A stretch of DNA of 64,000 nt, from contig NZ_CP107820.1 in assembly GCF_036346295.1 (NCBI RefSeq), forward strand, positions 1 through 64,000, read 5' to 3'. Below are positions 56,053 to 64,000 of this stretch, in pieces. How positions within the stretch are numbered: the stretch's first letter is position 1; every line of letters starts with the position of its first letter. The position numbers and the translations under genes are program-made. The notes under the pieces were generated by a model. That model was not told the origin of the DNA. It was given only the letters and a program-made list of their open reading frames with translations, and searched no databases. This DNA comes from Streptomyces sp. NBC_00536. Its GTDB lineage: Bacteria; Actinomycetota; Actinomycetes; Streptomycetales; Streptomycetaceae.

Positions 56053-57734
56053 TGGGAGTGTCCTTCCGGTGCGGTGGTCAGGGTGGTGGTCAGGGCCGCG
56101 GTCTGCTGCCGGTAGAGGTCGGCCGCGCCGGAGCGCTTGACCTTGCCGGAGCTGGTGAAGGGCAGGCTCTGCGGGGAGACGGCGAGGGTCTCCACGGCGC
56201 CCAGGCCCAGGTGTTCCAGGAGGCGCGCGCGGATGGCCTCGCCGACGGCGGCGGCGCTGTCGCCGTCGAGCCGGGTCTCCCAGATGACGACCATGCGTTC
56301 CTCGCCCTCGACGTCCCAGGCGAACGCGGCACAGTGCCTGCGGTCGACCCCGGGGGTGGCTTTGACGATCTCTTCGACGTCCTCGGCGTAGTAGTTCTGG
56401 CCCCGGACGACGGCCATCGCCTTCATCCGGCCGATGACGTACAGCTCGCGGTCGTGCAGGAATCCGATGTCGCCGGTACGGAGCAACCCGTCGGCGGTGA
56501 AGGGCTGCTCGGCGGCGGGCAGGCCGAGGTAGCCGGTGGTGACGGGCGCTCCGCCGATCTGCACCTCGCCCACGGTGCCCTCGGGCAGCGGTGTGCCCTC
56601 GGCGTCACCGATGCGGACCTCGATGCCGGCGACGGCGGGGCCGCAGGAGACGACGGTGCGCACGGTCGGTCCGGCCTCGGGGCTCTCGGTGACCCGGTCG
56701 CCGACGGACAGGTCGGCGCGGTCCACCAGCAGGCTGCGGTAGTCCGTGCGCGGGATGCCGCTGCTGACGATGAGGGTGGCCTCGGCGAGGCCGTAGTTCG
56801 GCTGGACGACCTGCGGCCGCAGCCCGTAGGGGGCGAAGGTCCGCTGGAAGGCTTCCAGGCTGCTCAGCCTGACCGGTTCGGAGCCGTTGCCGCCGTAGCG
56901 CCAGGCGGAGAGGTCCAGGTCGTCGGGGATGCCCTTGGCGGCGGCCGCGACGAGGTAGTCGTAGAAGAAGTTGGGCGCGGGCAGGATCGTGGACCGGGAC
57001 GCGGCGAACTCGCCGAGCCACTGCATGGGGCGGCGCACGAAGTCGCCGGGCTGCCACAGCGAGGTCTTGGTGCCGTGGCGCAGCGAGGCGAGCATGGTGA
57101 ACAGGCCCATGTCGTGGAAGAGCGGCAGCCATTGGCCGAGCGCGTCCTCGGGTCCCCAGCGGGTGCCGTCCCCGATGGCGTCGAGTCCGGCGTCGATGTT
57201 GTCGTGGGTGACCACGACCCCCTTGGGCGCCGAGGTGCTGCCCGAGGTGTACTGGATGACGGCCGCGGCGTCGCCGCCGCCGCGCACCGGCGGGAGGTCC
57301 ACGGCGTCCCGGGGCGGTTCGGCGATGTCGATGACCGGCAGGTGCGGTACGGCGGCCGCGACGCGGGAGACGATGCGGCTGCCGAGGCTCCCGTCGACGA
57401 GCAGGGCGTCGAGGGAGGCGTCGGCCGCGATCCGCTGGATGTGCGCGGCGTAGGCGTCGGCCCCGCCGAAGGCGACCGGCAGCGCGAGCGGGACGGCCGC
57501 GGCGTCGAGCCGCAGCAGGGCCAGCAGGCCGCGCACCCAGGGCTCGCCGTTGGCCATGAGCAGTCCGGCGCGGCGCGGGAGGCGGCCGTCGCAGGCGGCC
57601 AGGATGCCGCCCGCGGTGCGCTCGGCGCGGGCGAACAGGGCGGGTCCGCTGACGGGTTCCTCCTGGCGGGAGGGGGTGTGGAGCATCGTCGCGTCGTGTA
57701 CGGACGCGGAGAGCAGGTTCCAGAGCTGGACCAT
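56049..57734 (-). CDS. Fatty acyl-AMP ligase (FAAL)
   Basis: 561 aa, ATG at 57734. FAAL pattern: YTSGSTSAPKGVVVTHDNI, WLPLFHDMGLFTML, GGNGSEPVRLSSLEAF, NYGLAEATLIVSS, RTGDIGFLHDRELYVIGRMK and a C-terminal LPFTSSGKVKRS. FAALs activate a fatty acid as the adenylate and hand it to a carrier protein; carrier protein 2 follows at once. Chain length unknown. Confidence 0.88.
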   Translation of the reverse strand: MVQLWNLLSASVHDATMLHTPSRQEEPVSGPALFARAERTAGGILAACDGRLPRRAGLLMANGEPWVRGLLALLRLDAAAVPLALPVAFGGADAYAAHIQRIAADASLDALLVDGSLGSRIVSRVAAAVPHLPVIDIAEPPRDAVDLPPVRGGGDAAAVIQYTSGSTSAPKGVVVTHDNIDAGLDAIGDGTRWGPEDALGQWLPLFHDMGLFTMLASLRHGTKTSLWQPGDFVRRPMQWLGEFAASRSTILPAPNFFYDYLVAAAAKGIPDDLDLSAWRYGGNGSEPVRLSSLEAFQRTFAPYGLRPQVVQPNYGLAEATLIVSSGIPRTDYRSLLVDRADLSVGDRVTESPEAGPTVRTVVSCGPAVAGIEVRIGDAEGTPLPEGTVGEVQIGGAPVTTGYLGLPAAEQPFTADGLLRTGDIGFLHDRELYVIGRMKAMAVVRGQNYYAEDVEEIVKATPGVDRRHCAAFAWDVEGEERMVVIWETRLDGDSAAAVGEAIRARLLEHLGLGAVETLAVSPQSLPFTSSGKVKRSGAADLYRQQTAALTTTLTTAPEGHSQ

Positions 57735-57739
57735 TTCGG

Positions 57740-59359
57740 TCAGGACTCCTTCGCGGGTGTGGTGGTGCGCTGTGTGGTGGTGCGCTGGATGCGGCGGGCG
57801 AGCTTGCGGCGGAGCACGGAGCGGCGGACCTTGTACGAACCGGTGATGGGCATCGCCTCCCACTCCCAAAAGCGCACCTGGAGGTCGGGCAGCCCGGCCT
57901 CGGCGGCGACGGCGCGGAAGCGCTCGGGGTCGGGGACGGTGCCGGGGCGGGGGCAGGCGACGGCGAACACCGCGCTGTCCTCCGTGTCCTCGGCCTTCAC
58001 CAGGACCAGTTCGACCAGCTCGGGCAGGGCCTCCAGGAGGTGGTCCTCCTTCTCCAGGAGGCTGCCGACGCCGTCGACGTGCTCGACGATGCGGTCGAGC
58101 AGTTCGAGGGAGCCGTCGTCGAGTTGACGCCCGATGTCGCCCATCGGCCACCAGGAGTCCTGCGGGGGCATCGGGTCGCCGCCGACGTAGCCGCGCATGC
58201 GACCGGGCGAGCGGGTCTCGATGATGCCGGGGGTGTTGGCGGGCTGCGGGTTGCCCCGCTCGTCGACGATGCGGATCTCCATGCCGCCGCCGGCGTGACC
58301 GACGTTGCGCGGCGAGTAGTCCGCGGACTCCTCGCGGGTCACGATGCGCAGGCAGATCGGGCCGGACTCGGTCTGGCCGTACGCCTGGAAGTAGTGGGCG
58401 TCGGGGTGCTCGGAGGCGTTCAGCAGGGCCCGTACGGTGCGCGGGTGCATCGCGTCGAAGGTGCTGATGAACCGCTCGACGTGCTGGAAGGGGCGGTCCG
58501 GGTCGTCGGCCAGCGACTCCCACTGGATGTAGACGTTGGGGTGCGTCTCCAGGGAGGTCGGGCGGTGTTCGAGCATCAGGCGCTTGACGTTGGCCGGGTC
58601 CGGGTCGGCGATGGCCAGGGCGGGCATCGCGGTTTCGAGCGAGGCGAGGGTGCCGGCGCAGGTGCGGGCGTGGACGAAGGACAGGTGCTTGGCGTTCAGG
58701 TCGTCCGTCGAGTACTGGTCCCGGAAGATCATGATCATCGGGGCGACCATGCCGAACAGCGAACGGGTCGAGTGGGCCGCCATCTTCGGAGCGCCGGTGG
58801 TCCCCGAGGAGTGGGTGATGACGAACCACTCGTCCTCGTCGCGCGGGTTCGCCACGTGCGGCAGCCGGTCCTGGACCGGGACGACCCAGTTCTGCTCGGT
58901 CGGCTCCAGGCACAGCACGTTGCGCACCAGGAGCCGCAGGGCGCGGCGGGCATCGCCGAACAGGGAGAGCCCGAGGGAGTCGACGAGCAGGTACGGGTTG
59001 TCCAGCCGGGCGAAACATTCGAGCAGCTCGCCGACCTCCATGCCGGAGGACAGCAGGGCGGGCAGGGCGCCGATCTTGCCGAGGGCGCACATGACGGCCT
59101 CGACCTCGATGTGGTTGCGCTGGACCACGGCGACCACGTCGCCCTTGCGGATCCCGGCGGCCCACAGCCGGTCGGCGTAGTCGTCGATGGCCCGCGCGAA
59201 CTCGGCGAAGGTGCGGACCGGGCCGTCGTAAGTGCGCCAGGCCGTGTCGGACAGGAAGGGGGTGTCGGGGTGCTTCTCCGCGGCGACGGTGGGGAGCACC
59301 CCGAGGGATGCGGTGGGCTGGGGGATCACGTCGAGGTTGAGTGCGGATATGTCGGGCAT
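57740..59359 (-). CDS. AMP-dependent ligase 2, unusual subgroup
   Basis: 539 aa from the ATG at 59359, which has GAGGGA six bases upstream; an ATG at 59365 is in frame. Adenylate-forming motifs: THSSGTTGAPKMAAHSTRS, YGQTESGPICLR and MPITGSYKVRRS, with SWWPMGDIGRQLDDGSL. It differs from both neighbouring ligases. In CreM/Tri17-type pathways an AMP-ligase homologue uses nitrite to build the N-N bond, so this or ligase 1 is a candidate. That assignment is an inference from the nitrite-type genes nearby. Confidence 0.7.
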   Translation of the reverse strand: MPDISALNLDVIPQPTASLGVLPTVAAEKHPDTPFLSDTAWRTYDGPVRTFAEFARAIDDYADRLWAAGIRKGDVVAVVQRNHIEVEAVMCALGKIGALPALLSSGMEVGELLECFARLDNPYLLVDSLGLSLFGDARRALRLLVRNVLCLEPTEQNWVVPVQDRLPHVANPRDEDEWFVITHSSGTTGAPKMAAHSTRSLFGMVAPMIMIFRDQYSTDDLNAKHLSFVHARTCAGTLASLETAMPALAIADPDPANVKRLMLEHRPTSLETHPNVYIQWESLADDPDRPFQHVERFISTFDAMHPRTVRALLNASEHPDAHYFQAYGQTESGPICLRIVTREESADYSPRNVGHAGGGMEIRIVDERGNPQPANTPGIIETRSPGRMRGYVGGDPMPPQDSWWPMGDIGRQLDDGSLELLDRIVEHVDGVGSLLEKEDHLLEALPELVELVLVKAEDTEDSAVFAVACPRPGTVPDPERFRAVAAEAGLPDLQVRFWEWEAMPITGSYKVRRSVLRRKLARRIQRTTTQRTTTPAKES

Positions 59360-59718
59360 GGTCATCCCTCTGCTCGGCCTGGCTGGTGCTTTCGGGCAGC
59401 GCTGATTCCGCCCTGGGGCGGTCGTGGGGCGCTGGGGTTTCGTGGTCTTGCGGCAAGCGGCTCGAAGCGGCCGACACCAGATAAGAGAGGGGGAGGGGCC
59501 GTCACACTCCACCGAGATTCGAATATTTTTCCGGAGCCTCTCGCTCCGGCCGTGCGGGCCTAATATCCGCGCTGCGTACGGGAGTTGCAGGGGTTGCGTA
59601 CGGGACGTGCAGGGGGCGTGTACGGGCCCCCGCGCCGTCCGCGCGAACGCGTCCGGCCCGGCCCGCGCCCCCCGGGAGGGGGCGAGGACCGGGCCGGACG
59701 CGGAACGGCGGCGGGGTT
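59360..59718. promoter_or_regulatory. Intergenic region with AT-rich patch and inverted repeat, possible promoter
   Basis: 359 bases between the epoxide-hydrolase-like gene and AMP ligase 2. An AT-rich patch (59517-59530, with the palindrome ATTCGAAT) abuts a 7-bp inverted repeat CCGGAGC/GCTCCGG at 59531-59549. On the minus strand A residues follow the hairpin, so it is not a classical terminator; a promoter or operator for the long ligase operon is likelier. No gene seen. Confidence 0.4.
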
Positions 59719-60615
59719 TCAGTCGCCCCTGGGGAAGTCGGAGAAGAGCGTGCGGGCGGTCTCGGCGACCAGGTCGGGGCGCTCCTCGTGCAGGTAGTGC
59801 CCGCAGTCGGCGAGCACCTCCACCCGCAGGTCGTCGGCGTGCCGGCCGGCGCCCGACAGCACGCTCGGCGGCAGCATGAAGTCGTGGGCCCCCGCCATGA
59901 TCACGGTCGGTGTGGTCAGCCGGTGCTTCTTGAAGCTGCCCAGCAGCAGCTTCGCGATGTCCCGCAGCGCGAAGGCCCGGTGCAGCGCCTCGCCGGCCCG
60001 CGCCCGGTCCGGCTCCCGGCTCGACGTGACGAACCCGTCCAGCACGGCGGGCTCCCAGACGGCCGGGTCGGTGACCCCCTTGCGCATCAGGTAGCGGGTG
60101 AAGGCCGGGCGGTTGCGCAGGACCCAGCGGCCCAGCAGCGGTTGTTCGAGCAGCGCCGTGTACCAGAACCGCCAGGCCTGCGGCATCAGCCGGTGGTGCA
60201 GCGGCCACGGGTGGAGCATGTTCAGCGCGAGGAAGTGGCTGAACCGCTCCGGGGCCCGCAGACAGAGGTGGAAGCCGGTCCACGCACCCCAGTCGTGGCC
60301 GATGAGCGCGGCCCGCTCCAGCCCGAGCCCGTCCATCAGCGCGAGGACGTCGGCCACCCGGCTGTCGGTGTCGTACCCCCCGGCGGGTGCTTCGGACCAG
60401 CCGAAGCCGCGCAGGTCCACGCAGATCAGCCGGTGGTCGCCGGCCAGCAGCGGGATCAGCCGCCGCCATCCGTACCAGTGCTGCGGGAAGCCGTGCAGCA
60501 GTACCACGGGCGTGCCCCGGCCCGCCTCCGCGACGTGCAGCCGCACCCCCCGCACGTCGACGTAGTGGTGCTGGACGCCTTCCAGCTCGGGCATCGGCGG
60601 TGTCCGGTCCTGCAT
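59719..60615 (-). CDS. Epoxide hydrolase/dehalogenase-type alpha/beta hydrolase
   Basis: 298 aa, ATG at 60615. Motifs: LLHGFPQHWYGWRR (oxyanion HGxP), nucleophile Asp in LIGHDWGAWTGF rather than Ser, and the His in CGHYLHEERP. An Asp nucleophile is typical of epoxide hydrolases and haloalkane dehalogenases. It lies within the biosynthetic locus on the same strand and may modify a product with an epoxide or halide; its part in the pathway is unknown. Confidence 0.82.
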   Translation of the reverse strand: MQDRTPPMPELEGVQHHYVDVRGVRLHVAEAGRGTPVVLLHGFPQHWYGWRRLIPLLAGDHRLICVDLRGFGWSEAPAGGYDTDSRVADVLALMDGLGLERAALIGHDWGAWTGFHLCLRAPERFSHFLALNMLHPWPLHHRLMPQAWRFWYTALLEQPLLGRWVLRNRPAFTRYLMRKGVTDPAVWEPAVLDGFVTSSREPDRARAGEALHRAFALRDIAKLLLGSFKKHRLTTPTVIMAGAHDFMLPPSVLSGAGRHADDLRVEVLADCGHYLHEERPDLVAETARTLFSDFPRGD

Positions 60616-60800
60616 GGCAACTCCCAGGGGGCGAGGGGCGATCGGTCGGCCGACCGGGCCCGTGCGGGCCGGTCACCCCGTCAGGAGGTGGCGACGGCGC
60701 CGGACGTTCCGGCCGGAAATGCGACGAACCTCACCGGAACCCTTCCGGGCCCGGCGGCCTCGCGACGCGACCTGCGACCTGCGACCCGCGAGCGGTCGGG

Positions 60801-62051
60801 TCAGGGCGTGGCGCACAACTCCGCGACGAGTTCCGCCAGTCGGGCGGTCTGCGCGCCGTTCAGCCGGGGGTCGCAGGCCGTCTCGTACCGCAGCGGGAGG
60901 TCCCGCTCCGCCACCGCGGGCGCGCCGCCCACGCATTCGGTGACATCGGCCGGGGTGGCCTCCAGATGGATGCCGCCGGGCCAGCCGCGGGCCGCGCGCA
61001 CCGCGGCGAAGAACCCGCGGATCTCCTCGCCCACCACGTCCACGTGGCGGGTCTTGTGGCCCGTACCGCTGGTGTACGTGTTCCCGTGGACCGGGTCGCA
61101 CACCCAGACCACGGGGTGGCCGAGCCGGGCGACCCGCTCCACCAGGGGAGGCAGCGCGGAGCGCACCGCGTCCGCGCCCATCCGCGAGATGAGCACCAGC
61201 CGGCCCGGCCGGCGGTCCGGGTCGAGCCGCGCGCACAGCTCGGCCAGGCGCTCCGGATCCGTGCCCGGGCCGACCTTCACCCCGACCGGGTTGGCCACCC
61301 CGGCCAGGAACCGGACGTGCGCGCCGTCGGGTTCACCGGTGCGCGCGCCGATCCAGGGCAGGTGGGTGGAGGTCAGGAACCAGCCGCCGGTCACCGGGTC
61401 GCGCCGCACCAGCGGCTCCTCGTAGTCGAGCAGCAGGGCCTCGTGGCTGGTCCACACGGCGGGGGCGCCGTCCATCGCGGGGTCCTGCACGGTCATCCCG
61501 GACGCGGCGAGTTCGCGCAGCAGGGCGAGCACGTCACGGGCGTGGGCGTGGCCGCGCAGCAGCCGCGTCGCGTCGGGGACGCGGGCGGCGGGCGTGGGGG
61601 CGGGATCGTTGACCAAGTGGCCGCGGAACGAGGGCAGTACGAGGTCACCGACGCGCTCGGTGGGCGAGGAGCGCGGTTTGGCGTACTGGCCCGCGATCCG
61701 CCCGATCGGGATCACCGGTCGGCGCAGGGCGCGTCCCAGCGTCCGGGCGGTGGTGTGGAGCAGTTCCACCCGGGCGGCGGTGCCCGCGAAGGTGGGTGTC
61801 TCGAAGGTCTCCGCGCAGTCGCCCAGTTGCACCACGAAGGCCTCCGCGCGGGCGGCCCGGGCGAGCCCCCGGCGCAGTTCCAGGATCTCGCCGGGGCGGA
61901 CGAGGGGTGCGGTGCCCGCGAGCCGGGCGCGCACCCGGCGCAGCAGGGCGTGGTCGGGCCATTCGGGCTGCTGGGCGGCCGGGTGCCGACGCCAGGCGGC
62001 GGGCGTCCAGTCCGCCGGACGGGGCGGGGCGAGCAGGGTGGGTGCGTCCAT
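60801..62051 (-). CDS. Class II DAHP synthase, PhzC-like
   Basis: 416 aa from the ATG at 62051 with GGAGGT upstream. Signatures of the class II family: VVQLGDCAETFETPTF, GQYAKPRSSPTERVGD, STHLPWIGARTGEPDGAH, VANPVGVKVGPGTDPE, and CDPVHGNTYTSGTGHKTR. It makes 3-deoxy-arabino-heptulosonate 7-phosphate, the first shikimate intermediate. It is a short copy relative to the primary-metabolism type (~450 aa), as in secondary-metabolite clusters. It supplies chorismate for anthranilate. Confidence 0.9.
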   Translation of the reverse strand: MDAPTLLAPPRPADWTPAAWRRHPAAQQPEWPDHALLRRVRARLAGTAPLVRPGEILELRRGLARAARAEAFVVQLGDCAETFETPTFAGTAARVELLHTTARTLGRALRRPVIPIGRIAGQYAKPRSSPTERVGDLVLPSFRGHLVNDPAPTPAARVPDATRLLRGHAHARDVLALLRELAASGMTVQDPAMDGAPAVWTSHEALLLDYEEPLVRRDPVTGGWFLTSTHLPWIGARTGEPDGAHVRFLAGVANPVGVKVGPGTDPERLAELCARLDPDRRPGRLVLISRMGADAVRSALPPLVERVARLGHPVVWVCDPVHGNTYTSGTGHKTRHVDVVGEEIRGFFAAVRAARGWPGGIHLEATPADVTECVGGAPAVAERDLPLRYETACDPRLNGAQTARLAELVAELCATP

Positions 62052-62248
62052 GACGGCATGACCTCCGTGAGGGTGGTGTGGTCCGTGAGGGTGATCGCGT
62101 ACGGATGTGAGCGCGTGCGGGATGGGAGCGCGTGCGGGTGGGGGCCCGTACGCGTGATCACGTGCGGGTGCGGGCCCGTACGGACGAACGGCCGGAGCCG
62201 GGGCCGCGGGCCGGTGAGGACGGGGCCGTGGCCCGGGAGGCGGGCCGG

Positions 62249-63001
62249 TCAGGATGCGGTCGGGGTGCCCAGCGGGAGGGCCCAGCACAGGACGCCCCGC
62301 GGGAGCTTGCGGACGCTCACCCGCAGCCGCAGGGCGGGGCGGCTCGGGGCATGGGCCAGGAATCCGTCGGCGTCCGCGGTGAGCAACAGGTCGCGCAGGC
62401 CCCGCAGTTCGGGGCCGAGGTGCGGGCTGAGGGCCTTGTACGCGGCCTCCTTGGCGGAGTACATCGCGAGCAGCCGCTGCTCCGCCGCGTCCCCCGCCTC
62501 GTGCAGCGCGGCCGTCTCGGCCCCGCGCAGCACCAGGTGGGCCGCCCGCAGGGGCGGGCCGGTCAGCTCCAGGTCGACGCCCAGCGAGGAGAACCGCTCC
62601 GAGGGCCCGGCCACGGCCACGGCGACCCCGTCGGAGTGGCTGATCGACGCCGAGATCCCGGCGGGCAGGAGCGGGCGCGACCCCTCGAACAGCACCGCGT
62701 CGGCGGTCAGTCCCGCCGCGCGCAGCGCACGGTGCAGTGCGCCACGGCCGATCAGGAAGTCGGCCCGGCGCCGGGGCGGCATGTCCTTCGCCATCCGGCG
62801 CTCGGCCTCGCGCACCGCCACGGGCGGCCCCTCGTGGACGGAACAGGTGCCGAAGCCGAGCCCCGGTTCGCGCGGCCTGGAGTCCGCCAGGGCGCGCGGC
62901 AGTGTCAGTCGGGTCCTCAGCGGGGTCCCCATGGTCAGCACGACTGCCTTCCCCGTTCCTGTCGTTCCCGCATTGCGCTCCGGCAACTGGGCGAACCGCA
63001 T
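62249..63001 (-). CDS. Sfp-type 4'-phosphopantetheinyl transferase
   Basis: 250 aa. Sfp signatures: ISASISHSDGVAVAVAG, SSLGVDLELTG (metal-binding Asp and Glu) and LLAMYSAKEAAYKALSP. It converts apo carrier proteins to the holo form, here presumably the two stand-alone carriers of the operon. It is the first gene on the minus strand of the locus and diverges from the SRPBCC-like gene. Confidence 0.88.
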   Translation of the reverse strand: MRFAQLPERNAGTTGTGKAVVLTMGTPLRTRLTLPRALADSRPREPGLGFGTCSVHEGPPVAVREAERRMAKDMPPRRRADFLIGRGALHRALRAAGLTADAVLFEGSRPLLPAGISASISHSDGVAVAVAGPSERFSSLGVDLELTGPPLRAAHLVLRGAETAALHEAGDAAEQRLLAMYSAKEAAYKALSPHLGPELRGLRDLLLTADADGFLAHAPSRPALRLRVSVRKLPRGVLCWALPLGTPTAS

Positions 63002-63246
63002 GCCGCTGCTCCCCTTGTACGATGCTCGGGTAACCGTGTTCCTTCGAGGAGGAAGAGGCCGCGCGGCGCGGATGCACTCCCGCGGGACCGAATTTCTTTT
63101 CCCGGAGGGGGCGGGGCGAGCCGTATCGGGGCTGGCTCGATACGCTATTGCGCCCGGTCGCTCCGATCGGGTAATCCGAAGTGCTTGACCAGGCAGGGGG
63201 ATGCTGCGAGCCTCTCTCCCATACGAATCAGAGGGGGCGGTTTCCA

Positions 63247-63753
63247 GTGACTGGTCCGCTGCACAGCGACTGGCCGGCAGTCGAAATCGATCCGCTCCGC
63301 CGCCTGAAGGTCATCGCCTCCGCATCGAAGTACCCGAGTTACGGCGAGCGTCTTTTCGACGCTCCTCTCGATGCCCTGTGGGCCGTCGCGTCCGATCTGG
63401 AACGGGAACTCCCGCATATCGTCCCGGGGCTGCGTTCCTTTGCCGTCACCGGATCCGAAGGATCCGGAAAGGACCGGCTGACGGGGCGGGCCGTCAGCGT
63501 TCTGGGCCACGGCGAGCACTTCGACATCGTGCTGCGACCGGGCTGGTGCCTCATGCAGAGCAAGGTGCTGGTCGGCGGCATGGCCGCCGTGGCCGAGGGC
63601 GAGCGCACCCGCTTCGCCTTCTACAGCAGCCTGCGCTTCCCCGGGGGCCGGTTCGTCGACCGCGTGCGCCAGCCGCGGGCGGAACAACGGACCGGCATGC
63701 TCTTCGACCGCTTGCAGCGGCGCCTGGACGCCCGCTCACCGGACGCCCGCTGA
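63247..63753 (+). CDS. SRPBCC-like protein
   Basis: 168 aa from the GTG at 63247 with GAGGGGGCGG upstream. A pattern compatible with the START/SRPBCC fold: ERLFDAPLDALWAVASDLE, FDIVLRPGWCLMQSK, and AFYSSLRFPGGRFVDRVRQ. Such proteins bind hydrophobic ligands or act as aromatase/cyclases. It diverges from the PPTase across a ~245-bp gap. Its relation to the biosynthetic operon is unknown. The terminal coding bases contain three near-identical 15-bp GGACGCCCGCTCAC-type repeats that run past the stop. Confidence 0.6.
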   Translation: MTGPLHSDWPAVEIDPLRRLKVIASASKYPSYGERLFDAPLDALWAVASDLERELPHIVPGLRSFAVTGSEGSGKDRLTGRAVSVLGHGEHFDIVLRPGWCLMQSKVLVGGMAAVAEGERTRFAFYSSLRFPGGRFVDRVRQPRAEQRTGMLFDRLQRRLDARSPDAR

Positions 63754-63765
63754 CTGGACGCCCGC

Positions 63766-64000
63766 TCACTCCCAAGCGGAACGGAATGACCGGCGTGCCC
63801 GGAACAGCCGGGACCTGACCGTCCCCACCGGTACCACGAGGATCCTCGCGACCTCCTGTTCGTCCAGGCCGTCGATGTGCCGCAGGGTCAGCACCACCCG
63901 GTGTTCGGGTGCGAGGCGCCCCATCACGTCGGCGATGTCCGAGGCGAGCTGGAGGTCTTCCAGCGCCGGCTTCTCGTCCCAGTCCGCGGGCTGGGGGCCC
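63766..64000 (-). CDS. ECF sigma factor, C-terminal part
   Basis: Runs off the window; the last ~78 codons are visible and stop at 63766. The residues include DVMGRLAPEHRVVLTLRHID, EVARILVVPVGTVRSRLFRARR, the sigma region 4 HTH. It starts 12 bp after the SRPBCC-like stop on the other strand. It could regulate the biosynthetic locus; not determinable here. Confidence 0.75.
   Translation of the reverse strand, partial: GPQPADWDEKPALEDLQLASDIADVMGRLAPEHRVVLTLRHIDGLDEQEVARILVVPVGTVRSRLFRARRSFRSAWE

Noticed and set aside
62085..62175. Tandem imperfect GCGTGCGGG-type repeats downstream of the PPTase
   Set aside because: Short and degenerate; nothing distinguishes them from local low complexity.

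Overview
The window reads as one end of a linear Streptomyces chromosome arm. Support: very high GC with G/C third codon positions, many GTG starts, ATGA and GTGA gene overlaps, and typical Streptomyces families (DUF5958, DUF4097 with a GbsR/MarR-like regulator, Eis-like acetyltransferase, VOC, GlxA, ECF sigma factors). The first ~330 bases hold about nine closely packed palindromes. On the bottom strand several have C-GAA-G or C-GCA-G tips, the kind of single-strand hairpin found in Streptomyces telomeres. A helicase of the type often found next to such telomeres follows.

Bases 1-13 kb are subtelomeric and mobile. A telomere-like palindrome array is followed by two convergent DEAD/DEAH helicases with helicase-associated repeats. 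Next comes a Tn7-like transposition operon in the order tniQ, tnsA-like, tnsB (DD35E), tnsC, then a DUF6414-like gene on the other strand. The TnsA-like protein appears to lack its nuclease residues.

Bases 13-42 kb are ordinary chromosome-arm genes with some decay: a frameshifted thioredoxin-like gene joined to a short TetR gene, a stand-alone GyrB-like ATPase with altered ATP-site residues, a lipoprotein esterase behind four 11-bp repeats, an MBL-fold protein, redox enzymes, a methyltransferase/TetR pair with twin operators, NlpC/P60 and phospholipase A2 secreted enzymes, an HTH-sigma factor operon, a three-gene two-component locus with a degenerate second kinase, an Eis-like acetyltransferase, a beta-glucoside PTS with a RAT/terminator leader and its BglG antiterminator, a DUF4097/regulator pair, and a three-domain protein (deoxyribosyltransferase-like, NUDIX, winged helix).

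Bases 42.4-63 kb are a 16-gene, single-strand, tightly coupled biosynthetic locus: Sfp-type phosphopantetheinyl transferase, class II DAHP synthase, epoxide-hydrolase-like enzyme, two AMP ligases, a fatty acyl-AMP ligase, two stand-alone carrier proteins, a transglutaminase-like protein, a ferritin-like di-iron protein, a thioesterase, an acyl-CoA dehydrogenase, an FAD/NAD(P) oxygenase and an aspartase/fumarase-superfamily lyase that together resemble the CreE/CreD nitrous acid pathway, a fused anthranilate synthase, and an ABC1 kinase. The inferred logic is shikimate supply, then anthranilate (or an aminodeoxyisochorismate relative), plus nitrite from aspartate, plus a fatty acyl chain on a carrier protein. 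This suggests an N-N bond-containing lipid-aromatic metabolite. The lyase carries a roughly 160-residue Gly-rich repeat insertion. A SRPBCC-like gene and the end of an ECF sigma factor gene close the window.
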